Part shown: one piece after another, positions 1 through 12,311 of the stretch | How positions within the stretch are numbered: the stretch's first letter is position 1 | Layout of the letters: every line of letters starts with the position of its first letter | Assembly: GCA_024663395.1 (NCBI GenBank) | Contig: JANFAH010000015.1 | Coordinates: 1,240,001-1,304,000 of the forward strand | Source: Pisolithus tinctorius | Lineage: Eukaryota > Basidiomycota > Agaricomycetes > Boletales > Pisolithaceae | Reading direction: 5' to 3' | DNA: 64,000 bases | Made by a program: the position numbers and the translations under genes | The notes under the pieces: generated by a model | The model's database searches: none | The model's input: only the letters and a program-made list of their open reading frames with translations | What the model was told of the DNA's origin: nothing

Positions 1-902
1 CAGTGCAGGAAGGACAGGTACACGTAAACCCGTAGGTGAACTGGAAGATTTGCTGACGAGTATCTAGAAGGGCAGGGTCGACGTAGGATATGCAAATCTA
101 AAGGCAGTGAGTGGAATGGACCTCGATCGATCGTCTAAAATAGATGCGTACTTCTTCGCCTGCTTCGATATCGCGCATGGCGACGATCGACATCTGTACC
201 CGGTGTTGTCGATCAAACGTGTACTTTGGGAACGCGTTCGGGAGACACGAGTGGTTGAAAAGACGGCTTGCAAGGGGAAATATGCCATGTGCAATTGTGG
301 TGAAGTGACTGTGAATGGCAAAGTTGTTGTTCCCGCATCGCCTGTACAGCTCGCTCGCAGAATGACTGGACTTGCGACTGGTCGTGAGTGGACATGTTGG
401 AGGACAGGACAATCCCGAGACGGGCCCTGGGAGGAGAGACGCAAACGTGGCGAGCTCCTCGCTCGATGTGTCGGTTGCAGCGAATTCGGCGAGGAGGTGA
501 GTGAGGAGGACGGCGTCGAGTTTCTGGTGTGTCTGGAGCTGTGCGAATGCAGGCGAGGAGGTGTAGCGCGCAAAGTTCGAGCAGTATTTCTTGTGGGCGG
601 GCCAGTGGGCACGCTGGCCTTGACTCGGACTCGGTGGGTCAGACCATCTGAGGGGATGTGTTGGACGTACATTGAGCGTCGCAGTACCAGTACGACCCAC
701 ACCCACTGCATCGTCGCAGGCGGAGGTCGGCCTCCTCGGGTGTAAGACAGCAGTCGCACCGCCGCCCCTTCTCGGCGCCGAGGAGGACCTGCGCGAGACA
801 GGGGACTGCGACGAGGACTGTCCCCGCGGACACTCGGGTCTCGCTCACTGCTGTGTCGCGCGCTGTCGGGTGGGCTTGCAGGACAACTGGCATCGATGTC
901 AT
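1..902 (-). CDS. SET and MYND domain protein (SMYD-like), C-terminus cut by window edge
   Basis: This looks like a SMYD-type protein, a family that methylates lysines on histones or other proteins. The first exon carries a MYND zinc finger (CDCC, CSGCGSYWYCDAQC). An intron of about 55 nt (roughly 616-669) follows, and the next exon continues with RAHWPAHKKYC, the end of the finger. Further on is the SET signature NHSCLPNA, then EAGEE. A second intron (about 98-152) separates that from ISYVDP and from the cysteine-rich post-SET stretch FTCTCPSC, where the window ends. The start is uncertain: in-frame ATGs lie at 935, 902 and 893, and I chose 902 because the sequence from there resembles the usual N-terminal SET segment. 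The family call is firm; the substrate is unknown. Confidence 0.82.
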
Positions 903-1346
903 CGCACAAGACACTCGCTCAGCCAACCAGATCATCCATTAGATCACGACAACGTCTAATGGAGCCAACAGTGAAGTCATCATCCCAAACGACGAGGTAC
1001 GCGGAAAAGACATCTTTTCATAGGGTGCAACTTCTCTTCCTACGAACCCATGCACTTATCATTAGGAGTAGGATCACTTCTGCGGTACGCAAGAGAGGCG
1101 AGCTCGAATGGGTGGGTAAAGAAGATCCGCGAGAGACCCCAGCAAACCCGATCGAGCCAATGGCATGACCTTCGTACAAGGTTTTGGTCGTAATCAATAT
1201 TCGACGTGTAATATGTATATTCTCTCGGGACTCCGCAGGAGGTGTTCCATCCCTTTGTTTTAGTACACATTCACAACTCGAGGAAACGAACCAAGGAGGA
1301 ACATTTCTCCCATCCATTTCAACTCACACATCATGACTTCGGCCAC

Positions 1347-3381
1347 TTAGGCATGCCCAAGTATAGCGGACGGTCGGTACTCTTTTTCCAAATCTTGTAT
1401 TTCTTCCGGTGTCAACTTGAGGTGCACAGCGGCTGGTGATTCGAATCAGAAGGATGACGCGTGACGATTAGATCATAGTATCGATCGCTGTACCAAGTGA
1501 TAATACACACCGATGATATCTTTCAAATTGTCGAGGCTAGTTGTGCCGACGATCGGGGCCGTCACATCTGGGTAATGGTTAGCGTGCCGGAAATGTAGGT
1601 GGTGGATATGAAATGGAGGTCAAGGATCAGAGTGGGAACGAGACTCACGATCTTTGCTGAGCATCCAAGCAATAGAGATCTGTGCCATGCTGACGCCTTT
1701 CTTCTTAGCGAGTTCTTCCACACTGTCGCATGCGCGCAAGAACGAGCAAGCGTGGGCGTGAGTTAGACTGAAGGACGGAACAAGACAATCTACGAACCGG
1801 TTGATGATCGTATCGCGTGCGGGAGATGCCTTGTATAACTGGACTCGACTACATTTTAAGAACGGGTGAGAGACGGCCACGATGAGTAAGAAGTCAGTCA
1901 TCACATACAAGTCGGTCTGGCTGCGTGTGGTTTCTTCTCCGAGAGGTCTCGTCAAGAGGCCGCGTGCAAGAGGAGACCAGGGGATGGCTCCGACGCCCAG
2001 CATCTGCCATAGAACATGCATTCATGCATGTAGTGAGTGGAAAGGAAAGAAAACAGAATGAGGGAAAGCACCTTGAGAGTAGGAAACATTTCACGCTCTT
2101 CTTCACGGTACAACATATTATAGTGGTTTTGCATCGAGATGAATGGCGTGAGCTTGTTGGTAATAGCGTAGTCTACATCATTTTTGGTGAGCCGTTCGAT
2201 GGCGTCCCTGCAGCTTTTCGAGAACGTAATCATAGCAGACTCACTTTGCATTGCATGGACTGGACGATGCATCAAGACAATGAGACAACTTCCCAGGATG
2301 AGAGAGAGGGGGCGTACATTGGTAAGCGTAGCAGGAACTCATTCCGATGTAACGAGCGTATCCAGCTTTGACTACATCGTGGAGAGCTCGCATCTACACA
2401 CCATTCAGGACGTGGTACATTCAAACACGAGAATACACGAACAGTTTCCTCGATAGGAGTCTCGGGGTCGAACCGGTGACCTGTCGGTCGGTACATACGG
2501 ACCGTAGCTTAATATAACGGAAAGGACTAAGACAGGAAATGTACGTACATTGCAAGACGTCGATATAGTCGAGCTGGAGACGTCGCAAGCTAGCTTTAAC
2601 GCTGTCGAATATGTGCTGCAAATCAATGAGCGATCATGACACCTTAAGTAAAAATATGTGATGATATGCCAGTGAGATACTTACCTTGCGACTCAACCCA
2701 TGCTGATTCACGTATCCTTTCTGGTCAGGATTATCCCTAGGCTGTAATAGCCCCGTCGCTTCCTCCTTGGCGACGACAAAAAAGCACTGTGCGTGGGACG
2801 TCGGAGCGAGTAAAGACGTAGAGAATGTTTGTTCTCACCTTGGTCATAACGACAATCGCCTCTCGAGGGAGGTTCAGCTGTTTGATGGCTTTGCCGAGGA
2901 CGATTTCGGAGTGGCCGTTGGAGTAGACCTGGAAACATCATGCTTCTTAGAGACGAATATGAAGGCGAGCAGTATTGCTACTGACGTTGGCTGTGTCGAA
3001 TGTCTGGATGCCCGCCTCGTACCTATATGCATCACAAGATGTCACCGTCGTATCTCAATCGGGCTAAGTAGTCCCCGACGAGGACAAGAATAAAGAAGAT
3101 AGCAGGACACCCACGCGACTCTGATATGTTCGATAGCTTCCTCCTCGTCAAGTACCCAATCCTGCCACGCCTTCGAGCCATACTGCATCGTTCCGAGTAT
3201 GATCTTGGAAACCTTGAGGCCTGAATTCCCAAGTCTCACTGCATATGAACATCATGGGTTGAAATAATTTGTTACCATCGGCAGGTCTGAGACTAGTAGG
3301 GAGGAACTCACCATAAGGCATGTTCTTAGCGGTTGCTGCAGTAGCTTCGGAGACTGCAGAACCGTTCGCTTGAGTGGACAT
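1347..3381 (-). CDS. Aldo-keto reductase, aryl-alcohol dehydrogenase-like
   Basis: This is an NADPH-dependent reductase of aldehydes and ketones, expected to be cytosolic. Exon 1 encodes MSTQANGSAVSEATAATAKN and joins across an intron to VRLGNSGLKVSKIILGTMQYG, the start of the TIM barrel. Later exons give HIFDSVKASLRRLQLDYIDV, the HRFDPETPIEET region, IPWSPLARGLLTRP, VEELAKKKGVSMAQISIAWM and the C-terminal cofactor segment APIVGTTSLDNLKDII. The protein ends LTPEEIQDLEKEYRP...LGHA with its stop at 1347-1349. These segments fit the fungal aryl-alcohol dehydrogenase/AKR9-like branch. There are many short introns, so internal exon edges are approximate. Nothing suggests inactivation. Confidence 0.85.
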
Positions 3382-4092
3382 GTCGGTGCTCGCCGTTTAC
3401 TGAGCCTTCCACAAGGAGGATCTAAATTCCAGTGAGAGTTTTGGCGGGAGTCGAAGTTGACGTCGACGGTACTGTGGGTGATCGTGATATGATGCACTGA
3501 TGACTCACGATGCGAGTGTCGATACAATAACATCATTTTTCGATCAAGATTCAATTCCATAACCGAGAGGAACTCACTACCGTTTACACGCGAACTGGAG
3601 CCGAAACAAGTCGGGATTTTCGTGTACCGCGCCGCACCTGAATCCGATGTATTGTGTCGTATCACTGTATAGATGCCACTGCACGAAATTCATGAATGAA
3701 TGGTTTGGCCGGCCTTAGTGGTCTTCATGGATTGCTGCGGTGAGCTGGCAGCCTTTCGGATGGTTTCTGTGGCTCAGGAATTCTGGCTAATGGGTTGGAA
3801 GGGGCCGTCATCGAAAGAGTTTGAATGTTATCTTATTGATCTCTTTGCTCGAGCTCTATTCACAAGTATAACACGACGGCTGAGAAGTATACTATGTACT
3901 TACGATGTCTGATGCAAGCAGTCTTTAATGGCCAACGTCTTGGCTGGTAGTGCTCAGTCCACCGATTCAAGGTATCTTAAAGTGCGCATACTTGGATGCG
4001 CAAGGGAAACCAACCAACTTGATAGTAGGTTTCAGTGAACTTATGACATTGCAGAAGGTAACGTGCATAGTACAATTATGGCCAATTAGCGC
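3382..4092. other. Intergenic spacer
   Basis: This is the 5' flank of the aldo-keto reductase and the 3' flank of the M28 peptidase, both on the minus strand. Short open frames are present, but none shows family resemblance. I see no repeat. Confidence 0.5.
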
Positions 4093-6112
4093 TTAGGCAG
4101 TCTCCCATCCAGCAAGTTCAATTGCAAAGGCAACTGCCAACTTGGAGAATTCCAACATGTGGTCAAAGGAGAACTCCGGAGAAATATCAATACGACTTCA
4201 AACTAAGTCAGTAACGACACATCACAACTATCCTCTTAACTTACTCATGGGAGGTGTGGATATTGGCATGGTTTGCGTGCGCGAACGAGGATTCTAACCC
4301 CAAGTCAGATGGGATGCACATGGATAAAAAGAATGTATATACCTATAGTGAAGATAGCCGGATACCCAGCCTTCCTCCATGACGCACTACGAAGGTCAGA
4401 TAACACGATTTCCACACTGGAAATATACTTACTGATCCGAGCATGCATATCCACATTTGGTTTCAACGTATGGCACAGATAGATATGCGTCGATAAGGTC
4501 CTTGTTGAACGCAGTCAACCTACCAGGCCCTGATCAGCCAAAACTCGCAAAATAACCAAACAGGACGTACATATCGTCAACATAATCAGTAATCACGCCT
4601 ATCTCTTCTCGCGAACCTGCTTTAACCCATGCAGTCATGTCAAACTACACTGTACTTAGCGAACCAACTGACAACTACGAGTGGAGGGCACACCTGACTC
4701 ATTGCATAGACCTGAATTCCTTCAGCTTCATATGATTTCGCAACCGCCTGTGATCCAAGAAGACCACCCTCCTGAAGACAACATCAGCATGGACTCACAA
4801 AAGTTCAACTATCCTTTACCTCTGCAGAATACCATTGAAATTCAACAGTGCGCTTTGGCGTGAAGCCCGCAGCCAGAAGAGCACGATAAGACTCGAGAAT
4901 AGTGACAGTACCCGACCCGTCGTCATCAGCACCTTAGATATCTCAGAAATGTAGCCTTGCTGTGACGTGATGGAGACTTACCTGGTGCAGCTAAAAATGG
5001 CCACATATTCGTGCTTGACGATGTTAGCAGCAGAAATATCAAATGACCATTATCTTCAATACCTATCCTGGTGAGCACCAATGACAACAATACCCTCCTC
5101 TGCAGAATTTGATCCGTTAATCCTCGCTATCTGAACAAGTCATTCAGCAAACAGGAGCAGAAAATGTGCAAGCAAACATACGATGGTGTGCTGTCCCCAA
5201 GGATGGGGAAATTCATTAATGGTAATGAGTTCCTGTAGCTCGGGACTCGCTGTTTCAGCTGTGATCTTCAATCCCAATTAACGTCAGTGAGCATCTCGAA
5301 AGATATCATTAACGCACTCACCCTCTGGATTTGAGACAGTAGCCACTTTTGACTTTGCTGGCCTTCCTGTACGACGTGCAATATTCCATTGGGAAGGGTG
5401 ATTACCGTATCATCGACCAACGACTAACCTCGCTCTTGTAATCTAAATTGGCGTCAGAAAAACGAGAGAGAAGAACACCACCTAGACGTGATAGGAAGAG
5501 GACCTACGTCTTGTCCTAAAACTGGTGAACTTCTCCAACAATGCGCGAGGACCTTCGGTGGTCAGGGTCTTTATAACGCTCGTGACTTGTGTATATGCGG
5601 TCGGCGTAGGGTATGTCCCTGAAAAAGAGCCAGTTCACCACCACCGCAATTGTCGAATGTTCATTATGCAACTCACATGATCTCTGCGCCTTGGCAAGGA
5701 GTCCAAGCGTGGGTGTATCCGTTCTAAACTCGTCAGACACGAAGAGACAAAACAAGCAGATCTTATTTACATGTCAAAGAACCGAACGCCATTGGCTCTC
5801 GCTTCAATCTTCCGTCACCATCGACTACGTCAGCCAACCCATCACGAGCTACGGTGGAACATTCCGTACCTTCTCGAGCTCGGTGATCCATATCGGATCC
5901 TTACCCTCCATTTGAACAAGTCGTTTCTCAGCCAAGTTCAAACTAAAGCCACTCGTGGCAGCCGGACTGGCGTCGAAGGTTTGACCATTAAGCACAACCT
6001 CGTCGAAGGGTCCGGGTAACACTTTCTGGCCATCTCTAGACTCGTAAAACGTCCCCAGTGACGCCCCAAGAGTACTGGCCGTCAGTGAGAGGAGGTATAT
6101 GGACGCCTTCAT
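4093..6112 (-). CDS. Secreted M28 family aminopeptidase (leucine aminopeptidase-like)
   Basis: This is a zinc-dependent exopeptidase that removes N-terminal residues from peptides outside the cell or in the vacuole. The N-terminus [17 protein letters not shown] is a good signal peptide. Exons in order give [28 protein letters not shown] (zinc ligand region), [20 protein letters not shown] (bridging Asp), [18 protein letters not shown] (catalytic and metal Glu), [20 protein letters not shown], then [20 protein letters not shown] and [19 protein letters not shown] (last zinc His). The protein ends [10 protein letters not shown] with its stop at 4093-4095. The motif order and the late HTSHD fit the fungal M28E aminopeptidase group, usually about 380 residues. 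More than eight short introns are implied, and the exons near 5300-5800 are the least certain. Confidence 0.87.
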
Positions 6113-7762
6113 GTTGCAATGGTATAAGGTAGACGGTGAAGTATTGGCGCCACGATGGTTCTCAGTTGACCACCGTTGGGGTACTTATATGTACATGTTC
6201 ACATTATCAAACAACCCCAAACACGGCGTACAGTTGCTCAGGGGTAGTCGGGAAGCAGCATATGTGTGAAAGAGATTCCGACGCCAAACAGCGGTGCCTA
6301 ATGAGATCACTCGCTAATCGTAGGTGAACTGTGAATGAATGTGTAGACGGCTCCAAACCGACATTGACATACACCGCACATAGGTATACACGGCATGATC
6401 AATGATCGACGACAAGCGGAATTAGGCACGCCGCCAAATCAGGAGGCAACCTGTGCAAGGATTGTTACCAGCCTCATGGAAGTTGAACAACACTAGGAGA
6501 ATACATCTCTGCACCGAGGACCCCCTTCCTGGAAGTGATCAACTCCTGAGCCGTCGTCATCGTTAGGCGATGGTCAGGGTCTTTCCTATTCAGTTTGGTA
6601 GCCACGATCAGGAGATGGTTTGTAGGTTAAACACAAGACGTCCAAGGTTCGCCCGTAGCTCCGCAGGTCGACTTAAATCGGCTCGCTCACACCGCCTCGT
6701 TCGACTTCTGATGTGAGGTACCCTGCGTGCCTACTATGCCACGGAAGTTTAGTTTTGTGGTCTTTAGGCGTGAGCAGGCCACCAGCGGCGAGTACAGAGA
6801 TCATGGTCCCGCCCTGCGCGGACCAGAACTCGTCCCCAGAGATGGTGTGGTTCATGGGAGATCGCATACCGCCTCCCGCCGTCGCGCGGTCCCGAGTCCG
6901 ACGAAGTTAAGGCAGCCAGAGCTGCCATCACTCTTGCGTCCGACTACAGCGAGGTTTTCGTGCTGCAGTGTGTCAATCAGAGGCGTTTAACACGAAGTAG
7001 TGAACCAACCCAAGACACAATAATTTCATATTCGGCAGGTGTTCGTCATCTGCAACACCCAGCTCATCCTCGTTCTCGTACCGACATTCTTCCAGGACTT
7101 TGACAGAATCCACCAGACCACAAGGAGTCACTAAAAAGGAAGTAGCTTTAATTCACACGGGGAATATGCGTGCGGTACACGGCCAAACGTCAAAAGTATT
7201 CAACGGATAAGTGCCGGAAAAGGTTGCCATGCTACATGCCGTACACTGGATCTATATCCCACGCATACATACAGCTTAATTTATAAATTTAAAAACTAGA
7301 GCTTGGAAACAGGTTATAATGCCAAGACGCTCTGAGATTCATCGACAAGATACTCCACGTGTATGGAACCAAGCTTTTAGTGGATATTGCTAATATGAAA
7401 TTGTCCAGATCCACTGAGTAGCAATTTTTCTGGATATGCTATATATGTTTGTCACTACATCTGGGAAACAGCTACGCGACGCGGCTGTTAACAGCTCTTT
7501 TGCACTTGAGCGAGCCTTCTCATTGGCCAACAAGTGTCTTAGCGAGTCTTACGACAAGTCACTTCCAGACAGAGGCAGGTATAACCTGCTCACTCCCTCG
7601 GGTAGTTTTGCAGATGTAGCATATGCCATATGCCCTCTGCTATACCCACCATATATAAAAAGCATGTGATGCTTGACTTGGGGGCAAATGTCCACGAATG
7701 TATTATGTAGCAAATAATACTGTGAATCAGAGGGTGCACATGAAGCATTGAGGAGTGTGTCT

Positions 7763-8312
7763 AGGTAGCCTACACATTTCTTCGTAGGTCATTTCACTGG
7801 AAGTACTATTGATGGCAACACCTGCGCTGGGTCAACCTTCACCATGATGTATTCATTCTGGCCCATAATCTCAATGAAATCACAATAATATCTTATGTAT
7901 AATGGAGGGTATACAAATGCGGGGGCATTCAAAGACAAAATTACTATCAGTTTAATCTTCGTGTCTAGTCAAAAGTGCTGCATCTGTAGCAAATATTACA
8001 TGGTTTCTTCAGCATCAATGGAAGATGTTGCAGAGTACAAAATCAAGGATAGGTAGCCTTCACATTTCTTCGTAGGTCATTTCACCGGAAGTGCTATTGA
8101 TGGCGATGCCCTCACCAGATTGATGTTCCCCATGATACATTCCTTCCAGTGGCTAATAATCCTATTAAGATTGCAATCATATCTTACCTATAATGGAGGG
8201 TATACGATTGCAGATGCATTCGAAGACAAAATTACCATCAGTTTAACCTTCTTGTCTAATAGTCAAAGGCCTGCATCTGTAGTGAATATTATGTGGTGTC
8301 TTCGGCATTGTG
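7763..8312. repeat. Tandem direct duplication, period 288 bp
   Basis: Two diverged copies lie in tandem, at 7763-8022 and 8051-8312. Both begin AGGTAGCC.(T)ACACATTTC and share TTCGTAGGTCATTTCAC, ATAATGGAGGGTATAC, GACAAAATTAC.ATCAGTTTAA and GCATCTGTAG. By eye they are roughly 80% alike. Neither copy has a long open frame, so they look non-coding. Confidence 0.85.
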
Positions 8313-8587
8313 ATCATGATCCAGAGGGAGCGCAATGGCCACTGGTTGGAGAGAGTTATGAACAACGATGAGCGTGGTAGTTGTGCTCTGGGAATGTGCA
8401 GCCTGGTTCTATGTGGGTGGGGACATGGAGCAGGTATCACAGGCCTCATTCCAATGGTAGATCACTGATATTCCAATGTTTTGCAATGATGAGTGGTACA
8501 TGGAAAAAATCAATCTACAACATATCCTACTCATACAGAGTTGCATATGAAACAACTTGACTTGTGTAGAGAATTACTGAGTAGAAA

Positions 8588-8963
8588 TCAGCAGGAAGGG
8601 ATAAAAGAGTGCAATGTGCCTACAAAACATTTCCCAGACAATCGACAATGTATGTTCAAGTGAAGTGACACTGCCAGACTCATTCTCCATTTTGTTCTCA
8701 TCAGTATTGAGCCAATCTCAAATGAATTGCCTGTCCAAAGGAATGTCCGGGTCCCAGTGATGCCATTTACCATCCAGAAACATTGGGTAGGAGCCAATAA
8801 AAGCCATCCAAAATGCATCCCGACCCCACTCCCACTGAGGATAGGAGGTGTTGACATCCTCAACAAGCCAATGTTCGATATCCTTGCAAAGCCCGATCCA
8901 CTGGTGAGAATTTCTGTGGTCAAAGGTATGTGGTAGCAGCAAGAAGGGGATCGGCAGGTCCAT
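8588..8963 (-). pseudogene. Broken open frame, unidentified, within repeat-rich DNA
   Basis: From ATG at 8963 the frame reads MDLPIPFLLLPHTFDHRNSH... through WEWGRDAFWMAF and FLDGKWHHWDPDIPLDRQFI to a TGA. The same frame then continues with DWLNTDENKMENESG and WEMFCRHIALFYPFL. The tryptophan-rich text looks like protein rather than noise, and the single in-frame stop suggests a decayed gene or transposon cargo. I do not recognise the family. Confidence 0.3.
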
Positions 8964-10460
8964 GATTGATGTTTTGGGTGTTAGGCTATCTTGAACACTC
9001 TGTGAGCCCTACAGTGTAATCAGGATAAGATATATGACCAAAATATAATAGACTTATGCTTAAAGAAGTGTCCATGGGGACAGAATGATAAACATCCCAT
9101 GGCTCTGCATGAACAACGGGTGACATGGTGCCCCCATCCTTAGAAATAGTTATGGAGATCTCAACAGGCTGTTTGGATTTTTTTTTTCAGTACCAAAACA
9201 TGATAATATAAACAGCGAAAAGGACCAATGATGTTACTGTGAATGAGATGTCAAGGTACAGGCCCTGGGAAGCTGACAGTGATGACCAACAGCTGCAAAA
9301 ATGCAGTCTCCAAATCAATGAGTTCCAGGGTAGGACAAAACACCACTGTTTGCTTGGTGGATGATAGACTCATTTTGAGGGGAAATAATGGTTGGGACAG
9401 TGGACAGTTGAGGGTGCATCACATGACTTGTGGACTTCGCAAGTTTCCAAAGGTTGACGTTATCATTGAATCTCTGCCCACTGACTCACATTGATAATCT
9501 ATGGAGGATGGGGAAAGCCCTCAATCTTGTTGATGGGAAAGGTTTTTTTTTTTCACAATAGACGTGCATTCTACTCTATTTATTGATCATCTCATCAGTT
9601 TTTAGATACACACAATCCAGTACCAAACTGGTCAAGTGTGTTGTTTGCCTGGGATCGAAAGTTCTGCATATCTGGCATACCAAGTGTCATGCAGAATCTG
9701 CTGTCCACAAGCATCATGTCAAGTATATGATTGAAGGCTGAAAAACGGTTTCAGGTTTCACGGCTTTGACTCCCCAAGCCCATGACTTTTTGCCACAATC
9801 ATCAACCTATGAGTCTCATGCTGGGTGTCTGGACAACAATGATTCGCAAGTTATGGACACTGACCCATCATCTCTACCATCAAATCTTGAAGATCTTGAT
9901 CCTGTCATCAGTCAAACTTCGGAGCCTGAGCCAGCTACTGCCGATGCTTTCCCAACTGTTGAAGTCCCACTTTCTGACCTCTGGAATGCAATTTCAAACT
10001 CTTGTTATTATTGTGTTCACGAGCCAGTGGACTTGTTCCAGGAGCTTCAAGATGCGCTTGCTTCTGGTGATATGCCTTTCTATACACCAGCCTCACATTC
10101 AATACCCACATGTAATGACCTTGGTGTTGATGATGGCAGTGACCCAGATTTTGGGATTGAGTTACCATGTATGTACATCCATATTTTTGCTTCGCGCATC
10201 AATGGCTCAATGTGATGTCACAGCTGAAGAAGAACCTGCACCGGGTTCCACACATGTCGATTTTCAGGTATCTGTTGACAATCCAGCATACCCATGGCCC
10301 TCAAAAGTGGTGCGATTTAACCACCCTTTGCTCGATGAAACTCCAATTCACATATCTACAGCATTTCCTTACTGAACTGCTCTTCAGTTCCCCTCGCCTT
10401 CCATTTTCTGAACTGCAGAAGAGAGCTATCTTGTCCTGGGCAAAAGAACTTGGGGCCCGG

Positions 10461-12311
10461 TGTCACACACCAAAGGTGTTGTGGACATGGTTACAGCTGA
10501 CTCTGCCTAACTCGTTGACGAGTTGCGCGCAATGCCCAAGCATGCAGATGAAGACTAAAGGCCTCATGCGTAGAAAGACTGTTGGACGTGAACAGTCATC
10601 CTTCGCACAAGATCGAGTCGTCAGTGCTAAAGAGAAAAGAGGAAGCGAGTTAAGCACACATTAAAGGTTTTTAGTGCCCGTGTACGGCATTCCGGTTTTC
10701 GTCGTATCTCCACCATTTCCAAAGATATCGACTCCATTCCCATGCTCGCTTAAAGTGCTCAGCCCCACGATTCTTCCTTCCAAATTTGGAGAGGATCCTC
10801 GCACCCTACGTGTTTCTACAGCACTCCATCCATCAGACGCTCATTTCGCAAAGTCCATCAATCATGGCCACCTCTTCGTCGATCATCTCACTTGTCTCAT
10901 TTGCCAGAGACAGTGACTACGTATATCTGCCAGGCATTCCCACCAGCTTCCGTCCTGAAGCCCCCTGGTTCATCCCGTCGTTGTCAGCCCCGTCCCATCC
11001 CATGCAGCTTGGTCAGCGTGTTCTCCTTGTCAGTATGACCTCCAGAAGGACATTCTTTGGTCGCCTCAGGTCTGTCACTCGGTTAGAAAGGTCTTATGTG
11101 GTCGTTTCAGTCTCCCTGGTTGATGAAGCATATGGATCATTCCTCCCTGCTCCCTGCACCGTCTTTGTTCCAATCTCGTCCATCATTCTTCCCACATTGC
11201 GACAGCTGCAGTATAATCTACTGTCCTCCAGCCTCCCTGATCGCATTCATGACGAGTATGACATGCATCTTGCCTTCTTACTGCAAGATCCAGCAGAAGA
11301 CGTCCCCCCTTCTCCTCCTCCTCCATCAGAACCCCGTCCATGAAGTTTTTGTTAACTTCGCTGAGAGGATGGAAGGGTGGGAGACGCGATCGTGTATGCT
11401 CTCATTGCCCCACAGACCCCCAATGCCCTAGCCCCCTTTGACGCCTGACTCATGCCCTTCAATTCTGGAATTAATACTTCCCTATCTGGAAACACCATCC
11501 ATCTGTCATGCCATCTTTGGATCTAGAGATGTCTCCGCCAAGATCTGACTTGCATCGCCACCCCCTAATGTGATATCAGTGCGCTTACTCAGTTTCTGAC
11601 TCTATTTGACTCATTCTGTGATATTTTGACTATCCTTGACTCGTTCATTGCTGATACTTACCAATCTTCTTTGCTTGCTTACTTTTCATTTCTCGCTTAC
11701 TCATCATGATTACTCAGTCCTTACTCATTACTTACCAAGTGTTTGTGCCTTGTTTGTCACAAGCTGTGCTCCCCCCATAGTATATAAACCCCCATGTACT
11801 TAGCTACCCAGAATCAATCAGAATCAATTCAGAAGCAGTCCAGCAGTCAGTCCAGTTCCTATCTCGTCATTGACAGTTGAGGCTCCACAAAGGGGTCTAC
11901 CTGTCATCATTCGTATACTTGGTAGTTGAGGCTCATTCGGAAGAGTCTATCTGCCTCCATCATTCATCTGAAGCTTCCTCTTAGTCAGCAGTCTTAGTCA
12001 TCCCTCCACTCCTGTGTAACTCGTCATCGACTTGCGCCAGGAGCTCATTTTATTGAAGTCCATTATTCCAAGAAGTCCTTTCGGCTGAACACCTTCACTC
12101 TGTTCAGCATCCCCTCCTCAGTCATCACTTATTCATCTTCTCCTGTGTAACTCGTTGTCGACTTGCACCAGGAGCACCTCTACTTGAAGTTCCCCCCACA
12201 TTTAGGTTTCTGCACTCCAGGTTCTGTGGAGGCACACCACCACTCGCTTTACATTTGTCTTTTGTGTTGGTTTTGGTTGGTTTTCACCACCTTTCCACAC
12301 TTTGACTCACA
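10461..12311. mobile_element. LTR-type insertion (probable solo LTR, 1851 bp) inside the transposase-like gene
   Basis: The insert starts TGTCACACACC and ends TTTGACTCACA, the TG...CA form of LTR ends; TGTCAC is common in fungal Ty3/gypsy LTRs. It is flanked by CCGG at 10457-10460 and 12312-12315. Removing it with one copy of CCGG joins GAR to DIPSLYSL in frame, so it is a genuine insertion. A TATA-like TATATAAACC at 11781 is followed by a C/A-rich presumed transcript start region. Two partial direct repeats (GTGTAACTCGT.(3)CGACTTGC.CCAGGAGC) lie near 12014 and 12146. No second LTR or pol gene was found within the insert, which favours a solo LTR or a non-autonomous element. Confidence 0.75.
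10864..11343 (+). CDS. Open frame of 159 residues inside the LTR-type insertion
   Basis: The frame begins MATSSSIISLVSFARDSDYV, continues through HPMQLGQRVLLVSMTSRRTFFGR and a Val/Ser/Pro-rich middle, and ends in a proline cluster (PPSPPPPSEPRP). It lies between the 5' edge of the insertion and its TATA-like box, so in a solo LTR it would sit in U3. I recognise no domain. It could be a remnant of element-internal coding sequence (for example gag) left by internal deletion, or a chance frame. Confidence 0.3.
   Translation: MATSSSIISLVSFARDSDYVYLPGIPTSFRPEAPWFIPSLSAPSHPMQLGQRVLLVSMTSRRTFFGRLRSVTRLERSYVVVSVSLVDEAYGSFLPAPCTVFVPISSIILPTLRQLQYNLLSSSLPDRIHDEYDMHLAFLLQDPAEDVPPSPPPPSEPRP

Larger units (their letters stand above)
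6113..9630. other. Gene-poor repeat-rich stretch, left part of the transposon island
   Basis: Downstream of about 7.1 kb the composition turns AT-rich. I see no intact gene. The stretch holds a short frame at 7436-7669 with SSFALERAFSL, faintly like a hAT dimerisation segment, and a 288-bp-period tandem duplication (7763-8312). It also holds a minus-strand broken frame (8588-8963) and T9-T11 tracts near 9178 and 9543. It is probably decayed transposon sequence. Confidence 0.5.

Noticed and set aside
64..909. Long frames in other phases over the SET/MYND gene on both strands
   Set aside because: They are shadows of the real gene; only one phase gives MYND and SET motifs.
7436..7669. hAT transposase C-terminus
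   Set aside because: Only SSFALERAFSL is suggestive; the rest lacks the conserved dimerisation pattern, so no feature was called.
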